The position numbers and the translations under genes were made by a program. Under the pieces are notes generated by a model. The model was given only the letters and a program-made list of their open reading frames with translations, was not told the origin of the DNA and did no database searches. DNA of 64,000 nt from contig NZ_FMAR01000002.1 of assembly GCF_900094705.1 (NCBI RefSeq), positions 248,001 through 312,000 of the forward strand, in the 5' to 3' direction. Shown in pieces: positions 37,736-47,673 of the stretch. Each line of letters opens with the position of its first letter. Position 1 is the first letter of the stretch. The DNA is from Chitinophaga costaii. GTDB lineage: Bacteria > Bacteroidota > Bacteroidia > Chitinophagales > Chitinophagaceae.

Positions 37736-37753
37736 CATTAAATTAATTAGGTT

Positions 37754-38797
37754 ATGGAAAGAAGAACCATGTTTAAAAACATAGGAATGGCAGGGTTGGC
37801 TACAGCCCTGCCTTTAACAAGTTCGCTGGCAGGCGGGCGTGTAGTACATAACGATATGCTTCGGGTAGATAAGCATCCTTATCATCGCTTTGCGCTGGGC
37901 GATTTGGAATTGACCATTGTTACGGATGGCAAGCTAACTATGCAACCCGTGCAGCCATCCTTTGCACCAGGCGTGGCGGCAGATGCCGTACAGGCCCTAC
38001 TGCGTGATAACTTCCGATCTACCGACAAAATAGAGCTGGGCATGAATATCCTTGTTATCCGGAAAGGCAGGCAGGTAATACTGGTGGATGCCGGTGCGGG
38101 TACACTATTTGGGCCGGGTAGTGGATGGCTGCCGCAAAGCTTGGTAGATGCGGGCTTTGCGCTGAATGAGGTGAGCGATGTAGTGCTTACCCATGCACAT
38201 CCTGATCATATGGGGGGCCTGTTGCGAAAGGATGGCAGTTTGGTATTTCCCAATGCGCAAGTGTATTTGTCGCAGGCAGAGCAGGATTTTTGGATGGCTC
38301 CCTTGCAAGACTTTTCCAGGAGCAAATATGGCGACATAAAATCGTTGCAACCTATGATAGCGGGAATCAAAAAAAATATACAGGCCCAGGGCAAACGTTT
38401 GCATTTCTTAGATTATAGCAAGTCCCTGTTAGGCTGCATACGCCTTCACCTGGCTCCGGGTCATACGCCGGGTCATACGCTGGTGGAAATTTTTTCCGGC
38501 AGCGAAAAGCTCCTCCACATAGCAGACCTGGTACATTCGGACGTATTATTATTTCCTCATCCTGAATGGGGCTTTTATGGTGATACTGATTTTAAACAGG
38601 CAGTTACTACCAGGCGCACCGTGCTGGCGGCATTGGCGGCCAGCAGAACTAAGGTGCTGGCCTATCACCTGCCATGGCCAGGCCTAGGCCATGTGCGCAC
38701 AAAAGAGGAGGCATTTGAATGGGTGGCAGACAGTTTTGCCACGCCGTATGCGGCCATACCTCATAAAGGTGAGCCAGGCATGAAGCATGAGTGTTAA
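37754..38797 (+). CDS. MBL-fold metallo-hydrolase with Tat-like signal
   Basis: 347 residues. It starts MERRTMFKNIGMAGLATALPL; the RR and the hydrophobic stretch resemble a Tat export signal. The metallo-beta-lactamase fold carries THAHPDHMGG near residues 146-155, the first metal-binding motif, with later LVHSDVLL and LAYHLPWPGLGH supplying His and Asp. The wide family includes lactonases and glyoxalase II-like enzymes; the substrate is not clear. Divergent from hxlR, likely its target. Confidence 0.88.
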   Translation: MERRTMFKNIGMAGLATALPLTSSLAGGRVVHNDMLRVDKHPYHRFALGDLELTIVTDGKLTMQPVQPSFAPGVAADAVQALLRDNFRSTDKIELGMNILVIRKGRQVILVDAGAGTLFGPGSGWLPQSLVDAGFALNEVSDVVLTHAHPDHMGGLLRKDGSLVFPNAQVYLSQAEQDFWMAPLQDFSRSKYGDIKSLQPMIAGIKKNIQAQGKRLHFLDYSKSLLGCIRLHLAPGHTPGHTLVEIFSGSEKLLHIADLVHSDVLLFPHPEWGFYGDTDFKQAVTTRRTVLAALAASRTKVLAYHLPWPGLGHVRTKEEAFEWVADSFATPYAAIPHKGEPGMKHEC

Positions 38798-38939
38798 GTG
38801 GCGAAAGGAAGCGGGTTGGGGCAATAATCCTTCTATCATAACTGGGTGTATCGCACTATCAAACATCGTGTGTTAATACTAACGGTTACGAATAAACGAT
38901 GCTAAGCGATGGTTTGATGTTTATTGAGATACAGGACCA

Positions 38940-41864
38940 CTATAATGTATTTTGCATGGCAGCAATCAACGTGGCTGCTTTTTCATAAAGCTGGCGGGCC
39001 GATTGAAGTTTTTTTTGCGCCATGTTTGGTGAAGGCTTTTCTATATCCTGTTCCAGTTCCAGCAACAGCCGGTTGAGTGATGCAATGCGCACTACTGCGA
39101 GGCTGGCCTGCATACGGTGGGTCCAGAATTTTACTTCCTCCCAATCTTCCTTTTCCATCGCCTGGGAAATTTTGTCCAGGTTTTCAGGCGCCGTGGTGGT
39201 AAAAGTGTTTAGCAATTCAGAAAGATAGGGCTTATCTTTTTGGGTAATGTTAAAAAGGTATTCGAAATCTACCAGCGGTGGCGTGGGCGAAGCAGTAGGG
39301 GCAGCTATGGCCTGGACTTCCAGGAGATCAAGTATTTTATACACCAGTTCATCGGGAGAAAATGGTTTGGCGATGTAGGCATTGAAACCTGCGGCCATGC
39401 ATTTCTCTGCTGCTTCGTGTTGGGTGGAGGCCGTTGTTGCAATGGAGGGTGTAGTGAAGCCCAGCCGGCGCAGGGCGGCGATGGCTTCATAACCATTCAT
39501 CTCAGGCATTTGTAAGTCCAGCAATATGCAGTCGTAGGTTTTTTGCATCATCATTTGCATGGCGGTTAGGCCATCGGAGGCTACGTCTACCTGGGCGCCG
39601 GACTGCTGAAGGGTATAGCGCACTACTTTTTGGTTAATAGGATTGTCTTCCGCCAGTAGTATCTTTTTGCCTTCCAGGCTCTGGCCGGTGAGGGCTTGTC
39701 GGGGGGTATCCGGCACATTGTATTTCTCCAGCGGCAGCTCCACATAGAATGTGGTGCCGGGGCCAGGTCTATTTTTTATGGCAATGCTGCCATGGTGCAG
39801 GTGTAAAATTTCCCGGCAAATGGCCAGTCCCACGCCGGCACCGGCAAAGTACAGGGATGTTTCCGGATTGGTATGTTCATATGTTTTAAAAATATTTTCC
39901 TGCTGGCCAGGCTCAATGCCAATGCCGGTATCTGTAACGGTTATGCCTATACGTACAGCTGTATCCTTTTCTTCCAGCAGCATAGCGGTAAGTTCTACGT
40001 TGCCCACAGCGGTAAACTTTACCGCGTTTTCCAGCAAGGCGCCAAACACTTGTCCCAAGCGAAGGGCATCGCCATAGAGATGGGTGGGAATATTTTCATC
40101 CAGGTCACAGTAAAGATTAAGGCTTTTGGTTTCTGCCAGGGGCCTTACAGCGGCCATGGATTTTTGTAGTAGCAGGGGCAGGTTTAAGGGGCCTTTTTCC
40201 AGTTGTAGCCTTCCTGCATGGATATTGGAAATAGCTGCGATATCGTTGATGAGCAAGGTAAGTTTTTCGGTAGATGCGGTAATGGCTTCCGTGTATTCTT
40301 TTTGTGTTTCGCTGAGTACGGTTTTATGTAGCAGGTAGGCCATGCCAGTAATGCTATTAATGGGGGTACGTAATGCGTGGCTCATATTGACCAGAAAAAT
40401 TTCCTGTAGACGGCGGGCCTCTTCGGCCTTAGTGCGGGCTTCCAGCAATTCGTTTTCCCGGCTTACATGGTCTGTAATGTCTACACCGGTGGTACCTATA
40501 CCATACACTTCATTATTAGCATTGAACAGGGGATATTTGGTGACCAGGTATTGGTAGGTTTGCCCATTACGTTCCAGGCTGCCCAGCATTTTTACAGGCT
40601 CTCTGAAGTCGATGACCTTTTGGTCGCTGGCAGCCCATTTGAGGGCCTCTATTGGCTGGGTTATTTCCTGGTCGGTATGTCCCAGGATTTCATGAGCGGC
40701 AAGGCCACTCACTTTTTCGAACTCCTTATTCACCAGCAGGTATTTACCCTGGAGATCTTTAATAAATACAAAGGTGGGGGTATGTTGTAATATGGCCTGC
40801 ATCAAATATTGCAGGTTTTCGCGTTCCTGGTGTGCCGCCTCCATGGCCAGTTGCAGCATTTTTTTTTCGTGGATGTCCTTTACCAAGCCTTGGTAGCCTA
40901 TCACCTTGCCCTGTTGATAACGCAGTGTAATCTGTTGTTCCACCCATTTCTTTTGGCCGGATTTGGTGATAATCTCGAATTCGCGGTTGGTTATTGGAGA
41001 CTTCCGGCCTACCTGTTCTTCATAAAAAGCGCGCAGTTCTTGAAACGTTTCTGGGGTGAGTAGTAAGGAATAATGCCTTTCCAGCAGTTCTTCCGGTGCA
41101 AAACCGCAAAGGGCCAGGGCTTGTGGGCTAATGTATTCGAAATAGCCTTTCAAGTTAGTCAGGTACATCAGCGACCCGGAAGCTTCCACCAGTTGCTGGT
41201 ACAGTTGCCCATGGTCATGGAGTGCTACGCGGGTAGTACGAAGCTGGTGCATGATAAAATTAATACGGAGCAAGGCCATCACCAGGATGATGCTGAGTAC
41301 GATGCCGCCGGTAATGCCAGACTGGTAAAGCCGGGCGGCATAGCTGCTCCGGGTGGCCAGTTGTTGTTCCTGGATCTGCATTTGGCGGTCGTACATGCGT
41401 TGCACATGGGTGGATATAGCTGACAACAGTGGTTCGGAACGCTGCCATTCCGGAATGGCAGCGCTGTCAGGTATTGAAACCGCTGATAGTTGCTGCTGCT
41501 GGAAAGAATTTTGCCGGCCCAGGAGCTGGTAAAGGGTGTCTAGTGCGGTTTTTTGTAATGGCTCCTGTGCCAGCAGGGTGTCTAGGCTGGCTAGTGCTGC
41601 GGCCAGGTGCAAGCTGTCTGGCATACGTTTTTGCAGCAGGTAGCTGCTATCCTGGGAGCGCAAATAGCCAAGGAAGTCCAATTCCAGGCGGTTGGCATAC
41701 ATACGTACATTATTAATATGATCCAATGCCTGCCCGGTGTGAAAGGCCCATTCACTGGCTTCCGCCATTTTACGGTTTGCCTTATAGGTGTATCCTACGA
41801 AGGTTGTGATGCACAATAACGCGATGGCAATTATTAGGATAATAGGGCGTTTCAGTTGTTTCAT
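38940..41864 (-). CDS. Hybrid sensor histidine kinase (two TM, two PAS, HK, REC, HPt)
   Basis: 974 residues from the ATG at 41864 (an in-frame GTG lies just before). Order: TM helix 7-26; periplasmic CHASE3-like helical sensor about 30-180; TM helix about 183-205; PAS 1 about 220-335; PAS 2 about 350-465; dimerisation and phosphorylation domain with NMSHALRTPIN (His about 496, with Ala where Glu is normal); ATP-binding domain with LLENAVKFT, DTGIGI and GAGVGLAIC; response-regulator domain with ILLDLQMP (Asp about 783); a C-terminal HPt with THRMQ (His about 916). An internal phosphorelay; the final partner regulator is not in the window. It stands alone. Confidence 0.9.
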   Translation of the reverse strand: MKQLKRPIILIIAIALLCITTFVGYTYKANRKMAEASEWAFHTGQALDHINNVRMYANRLELDFLGYLRSQDSSYLLQKRMPDSLHLAAALASLDTLLAQEPLQKTALDTLYQLLGRQNSFQQQQLSAVSIPDSAAIPEWQRSEPLLSAISTHVQRMYDRQMQIQEQQLATRSSYAARLYQSGITGGIVLSIILVMALLRINFIMHQLRTTRVALHDHGQLYQQLVEASGSLMYLTNLKGYFEYISPQALALCGFAPEELLERHYSLLLTPETFQELRAFYEEQVGRKSPITNREFEIITKSGQKKWVEQQITLRYQQGKVIGYQGLVKDIHEKKMLQLAMEAAHQERENLQYLMQAILQHTPTFVFIKDLQGKYLLVNKEFEKVSGLAAHEILGHTDQEITQPIEALKWAASDQKVIDFREPVKMLGSLERNGQTYQYLVTKYPLFNANNEVYGIGTTGVDITDHVSRENELLEARTKAEEARRLQEIFLVNMSHALRTPINSITGMAYLLHKTVLSETQKEYTEAITASTEKLTLLINDIAAISNIHAGRLQLEKGPLNLPLLLQKSMAAVRPLAETKSLNLYCDLDENIPTHLYGDALRLGQVFGALLENAVKFTAVGNVELTAMLLEEKDTAVRIGITVTDTGIGIEPGQQENIFKTYEHTNPETSLYFAGAGVGLAICREILHLHHGSIAIKNRPGPGTTFYVELPLEKYNVPDTPRQALTGQSLEGKKILLAEDNPINQKVVRYTLQQSGAQVDVASDGLTAMQMMMQKTYDCILLDLQMPEMNGYEAIAALRRLGFTTPSIATTASTQHEAAEKCMAAGFNAYIAKPFSPDELVYKILDLLEVQAIAAPTASPTPPLVDFEYLFNITQKDKPYLSELLNTFTTTAPENLDKISQAMEKEDWEEVKFWTHRMQASLAVVRIASLNRLLLELEQDIEKPSPNMAQKKLQSARQLYEKAATLIAAMQNTL

Positions 41865-42039
41865 CACTTGGTTTTTTCAGCAGGCCTATTTGGGGGAAAT
41901 ACCGGCAAATTCGGGTATTTGGGAGAGTTGTGATACTAATATAGGATTCTGGTCGCTATTTTTATAATATTTTAAATCTTTGTTTTACAGGCATTCCATT
42001 AAATTTGCCTAATTTTCTTGGATCGAAGCTTTTATTTTT

Positions 42040-42732
42040 ATGAGAAGAATAGTATTTACACTTGCGCTGATCGGTTGTTTCTTTTCGGCTATGGCACAAG
42101 ATGGTGTTGGTGCTACGGTGGCTAAAAAGGCCCTGACCCATTCCCATGATTTCCTTTTGTTACAGCTTTCCTATGACGGATGGAGCGGCCTGCCCGCTGG
42201 TGTAAAAACTGGTTTTAACCGTGGTTTCAACGCCTATTTCATGTACGATGTGCCTTTACAGCATCACCTCTCCGTGGCCCCTGGTATTGGTTTTGGTACC
42301 AGCGGTATTTACCTGAAAGACTATCGACTGGACAACTCTACCAGCAATGTAAACACGGTTCCCAGCTTTTCGAGTTCGGATAATAATGGCCGTTTTAAGA
42401 TTGCCACCACTTACCTGGACATTCCCGTGGAACTGCGTTACCGCCAGAACGAGGAAAATGCCAATAAGGGTTTCAAAGCAGCCATTGGCATCAAGGCCGG
42501 TTACCTGCTGAATGCCCATACCAAGGAGCAACTATCGGTGAATAATTCCCGAGTAATAGAAAAAGAGTCTTCCCGCCGCTATTTTAATAACTTCCGTTTT
42601 GCGGCCACTGCCCGAATTAGCCTGGGCAACATTGGGTTGTTTGGTACTTACAACCTCAATCCAATCTTCAAAAACACTTCCCAGATCGACATATCGGCAT
42701 ATTCTATCGGTATTTGCCTGAGTGGCCTATAA
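42040..42732 (+). CDS. Outer membrane beta-barrel protein (PorT-like)
   Basis: 230 residues. A clear signal peptide, MRRIVFTLALIGCFFSAMAQ, is followed by a repeated pattern of short amphipathic strands with aromatic ends, ending GICLSGL, typical of the small eight- to ten-strand Bacteroidota barrels. The PorT-family resemblance is moderate. Likely outer-membrane. A terminator follows at 42757. Function unknown. Confidence 0.8.
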   Translation: MRRIVFTLALIGCFFSAMAQDGVGATVAKKALTHSHDFLLLQLSYDGWSGLPAGVKTGFNRGFNAYFMYDVPLQHHLSVAPGIGFGTSGIYLKDYRLDNSTSNVNTVPSFSSSDNNGRFKIATTYLDIPVELRYRQNEENANKGFKAAIGIKAGYLLNAHTKEQLSVNNSRVIEKESSRRYFNNFRFAATARISLGNIGLFGTYNLNPIFKNTSQIDISAYSIGICLSGL

Positions 42733-42756
42733 TCCGGGTATGAAAATTATATAGAG

Positions 42757-42787
42757 GCTTTCCTGTTTTTGCGGGAAAGCTTTTTTT
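42757..42787 (+). terminator. Terminator after the outer-membrane protein
   Basis: GCTTTCCTG pairs with CGGGAAAGC (one G-T pair) around a six-base loop and is followed by seven T. Confidence 0.85.
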
Positions 42788-42793
42788 ATGTGC

Positions 42794-43573
42794 TTAGGAA
42801 CCGGTGAACACGGGTGTTCTTTTTTCCAGGAAAGCCTGGATGCCTGCTGCGTTGTCTTTTGTATGGCCGGCTATCTCCTGGCAATAGGCTTCATATTCCA
42901 GCACGGTTTCCAGGTTTTCGGTCATGCCTTTGGTGAGCATCTTTTTCAAGAGGGCAATGGCGGTAGTGGGTGCATTGGCATAAAACGTTGCTTCTGCGGC
43001 CACTGCTTCTACCAGGGCTTCGGGCGGCACTACTTTATTGATGAGGCCCAGTGCTTTGGCCTCCTGCGCGGAAAGTTTGGAGGCTTTGGTGGCCAGTTCA
43101 AATGCGCGGTGGTAGCCCAAAGTGCGGGGTAAAAAGTAGGAGGAGCCGGAATCCAGCACCAGGGCAATATTGATGAAGATCTCTATCATGCTGGCCGTTT
43201 CGCTGGCAATGATCACATCGCAGGCTAGGGCCAGGGAGCAGCCGGCACCGGCGGCCACGCCATTGAGCTGGCAGATAACGGGCTTTGGCAGGTCGCGGAT
43301 GCCCCGGATGATAGGGTTATAACGTTTGAGCAGCGATTCGCCCAGGTTGCGCACGCCTGCTTCGCTGGCGGCCTTGAGGTCTTGCCCGCTGCAAAAGGCC
43401 TTGCCCTCGCCGGTAAGTACCAAGGCTCTTACCGTTGAATCATTGGCTGCTTGCTTCAGCGCGTCCTGAAGTTCATAGCTCATGGCGTCGTTGAACGCAT
43501 TATAAGCCTCGGGACGGTGCAGGGTAATGGTGCCTACGCCGTGATGCACTTCGTATATCAGCGATGAATACAT
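42794..43573 (-). CDS. Enoyl-CoA hydratase/isomerase family protein, PaaG-like
   Basis: 259 residues from MYSSLIYEVHHGVG; a frame extension to 43639 is not supported by the family. Crotonase features: FCSGQDLKAA, oxyanion-hole GVAAGAGCSLALACDV and the FINIALVLDSGSSYFLPRTLGY stretch, which with its Asp resembles PaaG, the ring-epoxide isomerase of phenylacetate breakdown. The ending GIQAFLEKRTPVFTG also fits PaaG. No other paa genes are in the window, so a general beta-oxidation role is also possible. Confidence 0.83.
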   Translation of the reverse strand: MYSSLIYEVHHGVGTITLHRPEAYNAFNDAMSYELQDALKQAANDSTVRALVLTGEGKAFCSGQDLKAASEAGVRNLGESLLKRYNPIIRGIRDLPKPVICQLNGVAAGAGCSLALACDVIIASETASMIEIFINIALVLDSGSSYFLPRTLGYHRAFELATKASKLSAQEAKALGLINKVVPPEALVEAVAAEATFYANAPTTAIALLKKMLTKGMTENLETVLEYEAYCQEIAGHTKDNAAGIQAFLEKRTPVFTGS

Positions 43574-43745
43574 AACGTGGATTTTAGGGTCTTGCCTGGA
43601 ATGGAAGGTAAGGAAAATGATGCCTGGAAAAACCGGCATGCTTTCTTGATGAGCAGGTTTTTAGGAGAAGCAGGTTAATAAATGCAAAACGGCCGGAGAA
43701 AACCTTTGGCTTTTCCGACCGCCTATTTATTTTATAGGATATCGT

Positions 43746-45767
43746 TTACAATGTTTCCTTCAGCCAGGAGAAAAACTCCCGCTGCCATACCAATGCATTT
43801 TGAGGATGAAGCACCCAGTGGTTTTCATCCGGGAAATATAGCAGCTTACTTTTTATGCCCTTTAGCTGGGCCGCCTGGAAGGCCTGTTGCCCCTGTTCTA
43901 TAGGTACCCGGAAATCTATGCCGCCCTGTACAATCAGGATGGGCGTATTCCATTTGTTTACGTATTCGCTGGGATTAAACTTTTGCAGGTTGGCTGCATT
44001 GGCAGGGTCCCAATAAGCGCCAATATCCCAGTTGGCAAACCATAATTCTTCCGTAGTGCCGTACCAACTGCGCAGGTCAAATAGCCCATCGTGGGCGATG
44101 AATGTTTTGAACCGGTTTTCGTGCACACCGGCCAGCATGTACACGGAGTAGCCGCCGTAGCTGGCGCCAACTGCACCGAGGCGGTTTTTATCAACGTAAG
44201 GTTCTTTGGCTACATCATCGATCGCACTCAGGTAATCGCGGATGGGCTGTCCGCCCCAGTCGCGGGAAATGGCGGCATTCCATTCTACCCCATGTCCTGG
44301 CATACCACGCCGATTAGGCGCCACCACAATGTATCCCTGTGAGGCGATGAGTTGGAAATTCCAGCGGAAAGAATAAAATTGAGTGAGGGCCGATTGCGGG
44401 CCACCCTGGCAATATAATAATGTAGGATATTTTTTAGTAGCGTCAAAGTCTGGCGGATAAATGACCCAGGCTAGCAACTGTTTATTGTCTGTCGTGGTGA
44501 TCCAACGTTTTACGGTGCGGCATTGACCTACGCTTTTATTAATATCGTCGTTAACCGTCGTCAATTGTTTTAAGCGGCCATTTTTCAGATCTAACGTATA
44601 TAGCTCTGCGGCGTGGTTCATATCGGTGCGGGATACCACCAGTGTATTGGCAGACTGCCCTACGATGCCGGCTATATCAAAATCGCCATTGGTTACCTGA
44701 CGTAGATGAGCGGCGTTAGTTTGTGCGATATTTTTTTGCAAAGCGATCTCAAACAACTGTTCCGTGCCTTTGATGGGGGCAACAAAAAATATTTTCTTGC
44801 CATCACTGCTCCATTGAATGCTGCCTACTGTGCCGTCCCAATCTTTAGTAAGATTTGTGCGCTTACCCGTAGCGCGGTCCAGCACTACGATATCGTTTTT
44901 ATCGGATTCATATCCATCGTGGGCCATACTTAGCCAGGCAATATATTTACCGTCGGCGCTGAAAGCGGGGGCTATGTCGTAGCCGGGCAGGCCTGCTGCC
45001 AAATCTTTGGTCGTTTTATTGGCCAGGTTATATTCGTATATGCCGGTGTTGGTACTGGTAGCGTAGTCTTTACCGAAACTTTTTTTCGTAACGTATACAA
45101 TGCTTTTGCTGTCTGGTGCCCATATCAGGTCTTCCGCGCCGCCATAGGGCATTTGCGGGCAATCGAAGGGTTCGCCTTCCAACAGGTCTATGGGTGTGCC
45201 TATTTGCCCATCGCGATATGTAGCGTAGAAAACGTGTTGGAAACTGCCGTCTTCCCAGGTATCCCAATGGCGGTAGTTCAGGTTGTCGTATATCTGCGCC
45301 GTAGTTTTAGGCAGATCTGGATAAATGTCTTTGCCATTTATTTTTTTCACTTTCACTTCGCGGGAGAAGAGGATGTACTGACCGTCTGGTGAGCGGCGGA
45401 TGTTGTCCATCCCTTCTGTGACGGTGGTTTGCTGTACGGCATGGCTGCCATCGGGGTTCATTTCCCAATATTGGCCTTGCCGGCTGAAACCCGTTCTGGT
45501 GGCAGCTACGGCAATGTCGCCATTGCCTGCTTCGGGCAGTAGTTGCGTAGGCTGGCCGCCGGCCAGTGGAATGCTAAAGAGGTGTTTTTCGCCCTTATTT
45601 TGATCTTTATCATAGTGGGAAACGCTGTACAGTACCGATTTTCCGTCGGCGCTTACGGCTTCTCCGCTTACCCGGCCTAGCTGCCAGAGCAGCTCCGGTG
45701 TCATTTTCTGTTGAGCCATTGCGGTGTTGGTTATTAATATGGTGGCCAGTAGCCAATGCCTGCGCAT
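43746..45767 (-). CDS. S9-family prolyl oligopeptidase-type peptidase, secreted
   Basis: About 673 residues from MRRHWLLATILIT; four extra codons could precede it. A signal peptide ends at AMAQ. The N-terminal half is a seven-blade beta-propeller with WD-like repeats (SADGKSVLYSVS, SPDGQYILFSRE, SADGKYIAWLSM). The C-terminal alpha/beta-hydrolase domain has the triad: GASYGGYS (Ser), DFRVPIEQGQQAF (Asp) and DENHWVLHP (His). S9 enzymes cut peptides after Pro or similar. Exported, probably periplasmic. Divergent from hflX. Confidence 0.9.
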   Translation of the reverse strand: MRRHWLLATILITNTAMAQQKMTPELLWQLGRVSGEAVSADGKSVLYSVSHYDKDQNKGEKHLFSIPLAGGQPTQLLPEAGNGDIAVAATRTGFSRQGQYWEMNPDGSHAVQQTTVTEGMDNIRRSPDGQYILFSREVKVKKINGKDIYPDLPKTTAQIYDNLNYRHWDTWEDGSFQHVFYATYRDGQIGTPIDLLEGEPFDCPQMPYGGAEDLIWAPDSKSIVYVTKKSFGKDYATSTNTGIYEYNLANKTTKDLAAGLPGYDIAPAFSADGKYIAWLSMAHDGYESDKNDIVVLDRATGKRTNLTKDWDGTVGSIQWSSDGKKIFFVAPIKGTEQLFEIALQKNIAQTNAAHLRQVTNGDFDIAGIVGQSANTLVVSRTDMNHAAELYTLDLKNGRLKQLTTVNDDINKSVGQCRTVKRWITTTDNKQLLAWVIYPPDFDATKKYPTLLYCQGGPQSALTQFYSFRWNFQLIASQGYIVVAPNRRGMPGHGVEWNAAISRDWGGQPIRDYLSAIDDVAKEPYVDKNRLGAVGASYGGYSVYMLAGVHENRFKTFIAHDGLFDLRSWYGTTEELWFANWDIGAYWDPANAANLQKFNPSEYVNKWNTPILIVQGGIDFRVPIEQGQQAFQAAQLKGIKSKLLYFPDENHWVLHPQNALVWQREFFSWLKETL

Positions 45768-45864
45768 GTTGTTGATCATTGAAATGGAAGATGAATTGAC
45801 CGGCGTAAATTAATCAATTACCTGCATCGCCCATACAGGTGCGGGGGCAATGCGGGCAAATGAC

Positions 45865-45872
45865 TAAATTTG
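45865..45872 (+). promoter_or_regulatory. -7 element of hflX
   Basis: TAAATTTG matches TAnnTTTG, 20 bases before the TTG start. The 5' leader would be very short; no strong -33 match was found. Confidence 0.45.
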
Positions 45873-45892
45873 TGGGATAAACTGAACTTACA

Positions 45893-47080
45893 TTGATCGA
45901 AAAGAAACAAGTTGTACAGCAGGAAGAGCGGGCCGTGATGGTGGGCGTGATCACAAAAGATCAAACCGAACGCCAGTCCCAGGAGTTCCTCGATGAACTG
46001 TCCTTCCTGGCGGAGACTGCCGGCGCCACTGCTGTGAAACGCTTTACCCAACGCCTGGCCCATCCCGACCGGGCCACTTTTGTGGGCAAGGGAAAACTAG
46101 AAGAAATCAAAGCTTTTGTGCTGGGCCGCAATATTTCGCTCGTCATTTTTGATGATGAGCTTACCGGCTCGCAGATTGCCAATATTGAAAAAGTCCTCAA
46201 CGTAAAAGTGATAGACCGCAGTGATCTTATCCTCGACATCTTTGCCCGCAGGGCCCGTACTGCCCAGGCCAAGGTGCAGGTAGAGCTGGCGCAGTACCAG
46301 TACATCCTGCCCCGCCTGCGCGGCATGTGGAGTCACCTGGAACGCCAGGGCGGCGGCATTGGCAGCAGGGGGCCGGGTGAAACGGAAATTGAAACAGACC
46401 GCCGTATTGTAAAAGACAAGATAGGGTTGTTGCGCAAAAAACTGGAGGAGATCGACAAGCAATCACTCACCCAACGCAAAGAGCGCGGCGAATTTATCCG
46501 CGTGGCGCTCGTTGGGTATACCAACGTGGGGAAGTCTACTATCATGAACCTGCTGAGCAAAAGCGAAGTATTTGCGGAAAATAAATTGTTCGCCACCCTG
46601 GACACCACCACCCGCAAAGTGGTATTTGACCAGACGCCTTTCCTGCTCAGCGATACGGTAGGATTTATCCGCAAACTGCCCCATCACTTGGTGGAGAGTT
46701 TTAAATCTACGCTCGACGAAGTGCGGGAAAGCGATATCCTGCTGCACGTGGTGGATATTTCACACCCGCAGTACGAAGACCAGGTAGAGGTAGTAAACCG
46801 CACTTTGCAGGAACTGAAAGCATTTGACAAGCCCACCATCATGATCTTTAACAAGATGGATCTCTACGAGCAAAACACCTTCGACGAGTGGCTGGCCGAT
46901 GATATTAAACAAGACATCCTGCGCCAGTTAAAAGAAAGCTGGGAAATCCGCACACATGGCAATTGTGTATTCATTGCCGCCGTAGAAAAACGTAACGTGG
47001 AGGAGCTGCGCAAGACCATCCTAGACAAAGTAACGGAACTATACACCCAAAAATATCCTTACAAAAGCGCTTTCTTTTAA
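45893..47080 (+). CDS. hflX: HflX GTPase with a TTG start
   Basis: 395 residues. The N-terminal HflX domain (GKGKLEEIKAF, FDDELTGSQIANIEK) precedes the GTPase: GYTNVGKST (G1), the DTVGFIRKLPHHLVESFKSTL switch, NKMD (G4) and a final SAA-like FIAAVEKRN (G5). HflX binds 50S ribosomes and rescues stalled ones under stress. The only plausible start is a TTG at 45893, giving MIEKKQVVQQEERAVMVGV; the next ATG would remove conserved residues. The rieske gene overlaps it by one base. Confidence 0.93.
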   Translation: MIEKKQVVQQEERAVMVGVITKDQTERQSQEFLDELSFLAETAGATAVKRFTQRLAHPDRATFVGKGKLEEIKAFVLGRNISLVIFDDELTGSQIANIEKVLNVKVIDRSDLILDIFARRARTAQAKVQVELAQYQYILPRLRGMWSHLERQGGGIGSRGPGETEIETDRRIVKDKIGLLRKKLEEIDKQSLTQRKERGEFIRVALVGYTNVGKSTIMNLLSKSEVFAENKLFATLDTTTRKVVFDQTPFLLSDTVGFIRKLPHHLVESFKSTLDEVRESDILLHVVDISHPQYEDQVEVVNRTLQELKAFDKPTIMIFNKMDLYEQNTFDEWLADDIKQDILRQLKESWEIRTHGNCVFIAAVEKRNVEELRKTILDKVTELYTQKYPYKSAFF

Positions 47081-47409
47081 TGGCTAAAGACTATAAATGG
47101 CATAAGCTGGACGACCCGATGGTGGCCCCTGGAGCAATTACCGTGCAGGATGCCGGCGGCAAGCGCATTTGCCTGACGCTGGTGGAGCAAACCTGGTTTG
47201 CTTTTGCCTACAAGTGTCCGCATGCCAGTGGCATCATGGCCGACGGCTTTATACAGCAAGGCGAAGTGGTGTGCCCTTTACATCGCTATCGCTTTGACCT
47301 GCGCAACGGGCATAACTCCAGCGGGGAAGGATATCACCTGAAAACCTATCCCGTAGAACAGCGGGAAGACGGGCTTTATGTGGGTATTGAAAAGAGTAGT
47401 TGGTTTTAG
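47080..47409 (+). CDS. Small Rieske [2Fe-2S] protein
   Basis: 109 residues. The Rieske ligands are complete: Cys-x-His at 46-48 (KCPHAS) and Cys-x2-His at 65-68 (CPLHRYRF). No signal peptide or transmembrane helix, so soluble and cytosolic. It resembles the NirD/ferredoxin component of oxygenases, carrying electrons to an unknown partner. It starts within the last base of hflX, so the two are translated together, though no shared function is evident. Confidence 0.88.
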   Translation: MAKDYKWHKLDDPMVAPGAITVQDAGGKRICLTLVEQTWFAFAYKCPHASGIMADGFIQQGEVVCPLHRYRFDLRNGHNSSGEGYHLKTYPVEQREDGLYVGIEKSSWF

Positions 47410-47621
47410 AGAATGGGTTTGCGTATTACTTAGCTTACCGGGTATAAAAAGGTAACCATTCTGCCATGGAAGCAGGGTAAATGTGTTTTCTATGGTGGAT
47501 TGCTACGTTTTATCATTTCTCTGGTTAGAATTTTTATGAATGCCGCTCACGCGGTGTACTTCGCTGGGTAAGGGTTTTCTTGTATGCGGGAAAGTTTTTT
47601 TGGGAAAAGGGGAACAAAGAT

Positions 47622-47651
47622 TTTGCAGGAATGGAAATTTTCCTATTTTTG
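47622..47651 (+). promoter_or_regulatory. Promoter of tRNA-Asn
   Basis: TTTG at 47622-47625 and TATTTTTG at 47644-47651 with an 18-base gap; the tRNA begins 23 bases later. Confidence 0.65.
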
Positions 47652-47673
47652 CAATCCCAATTCAAGGGGATAT

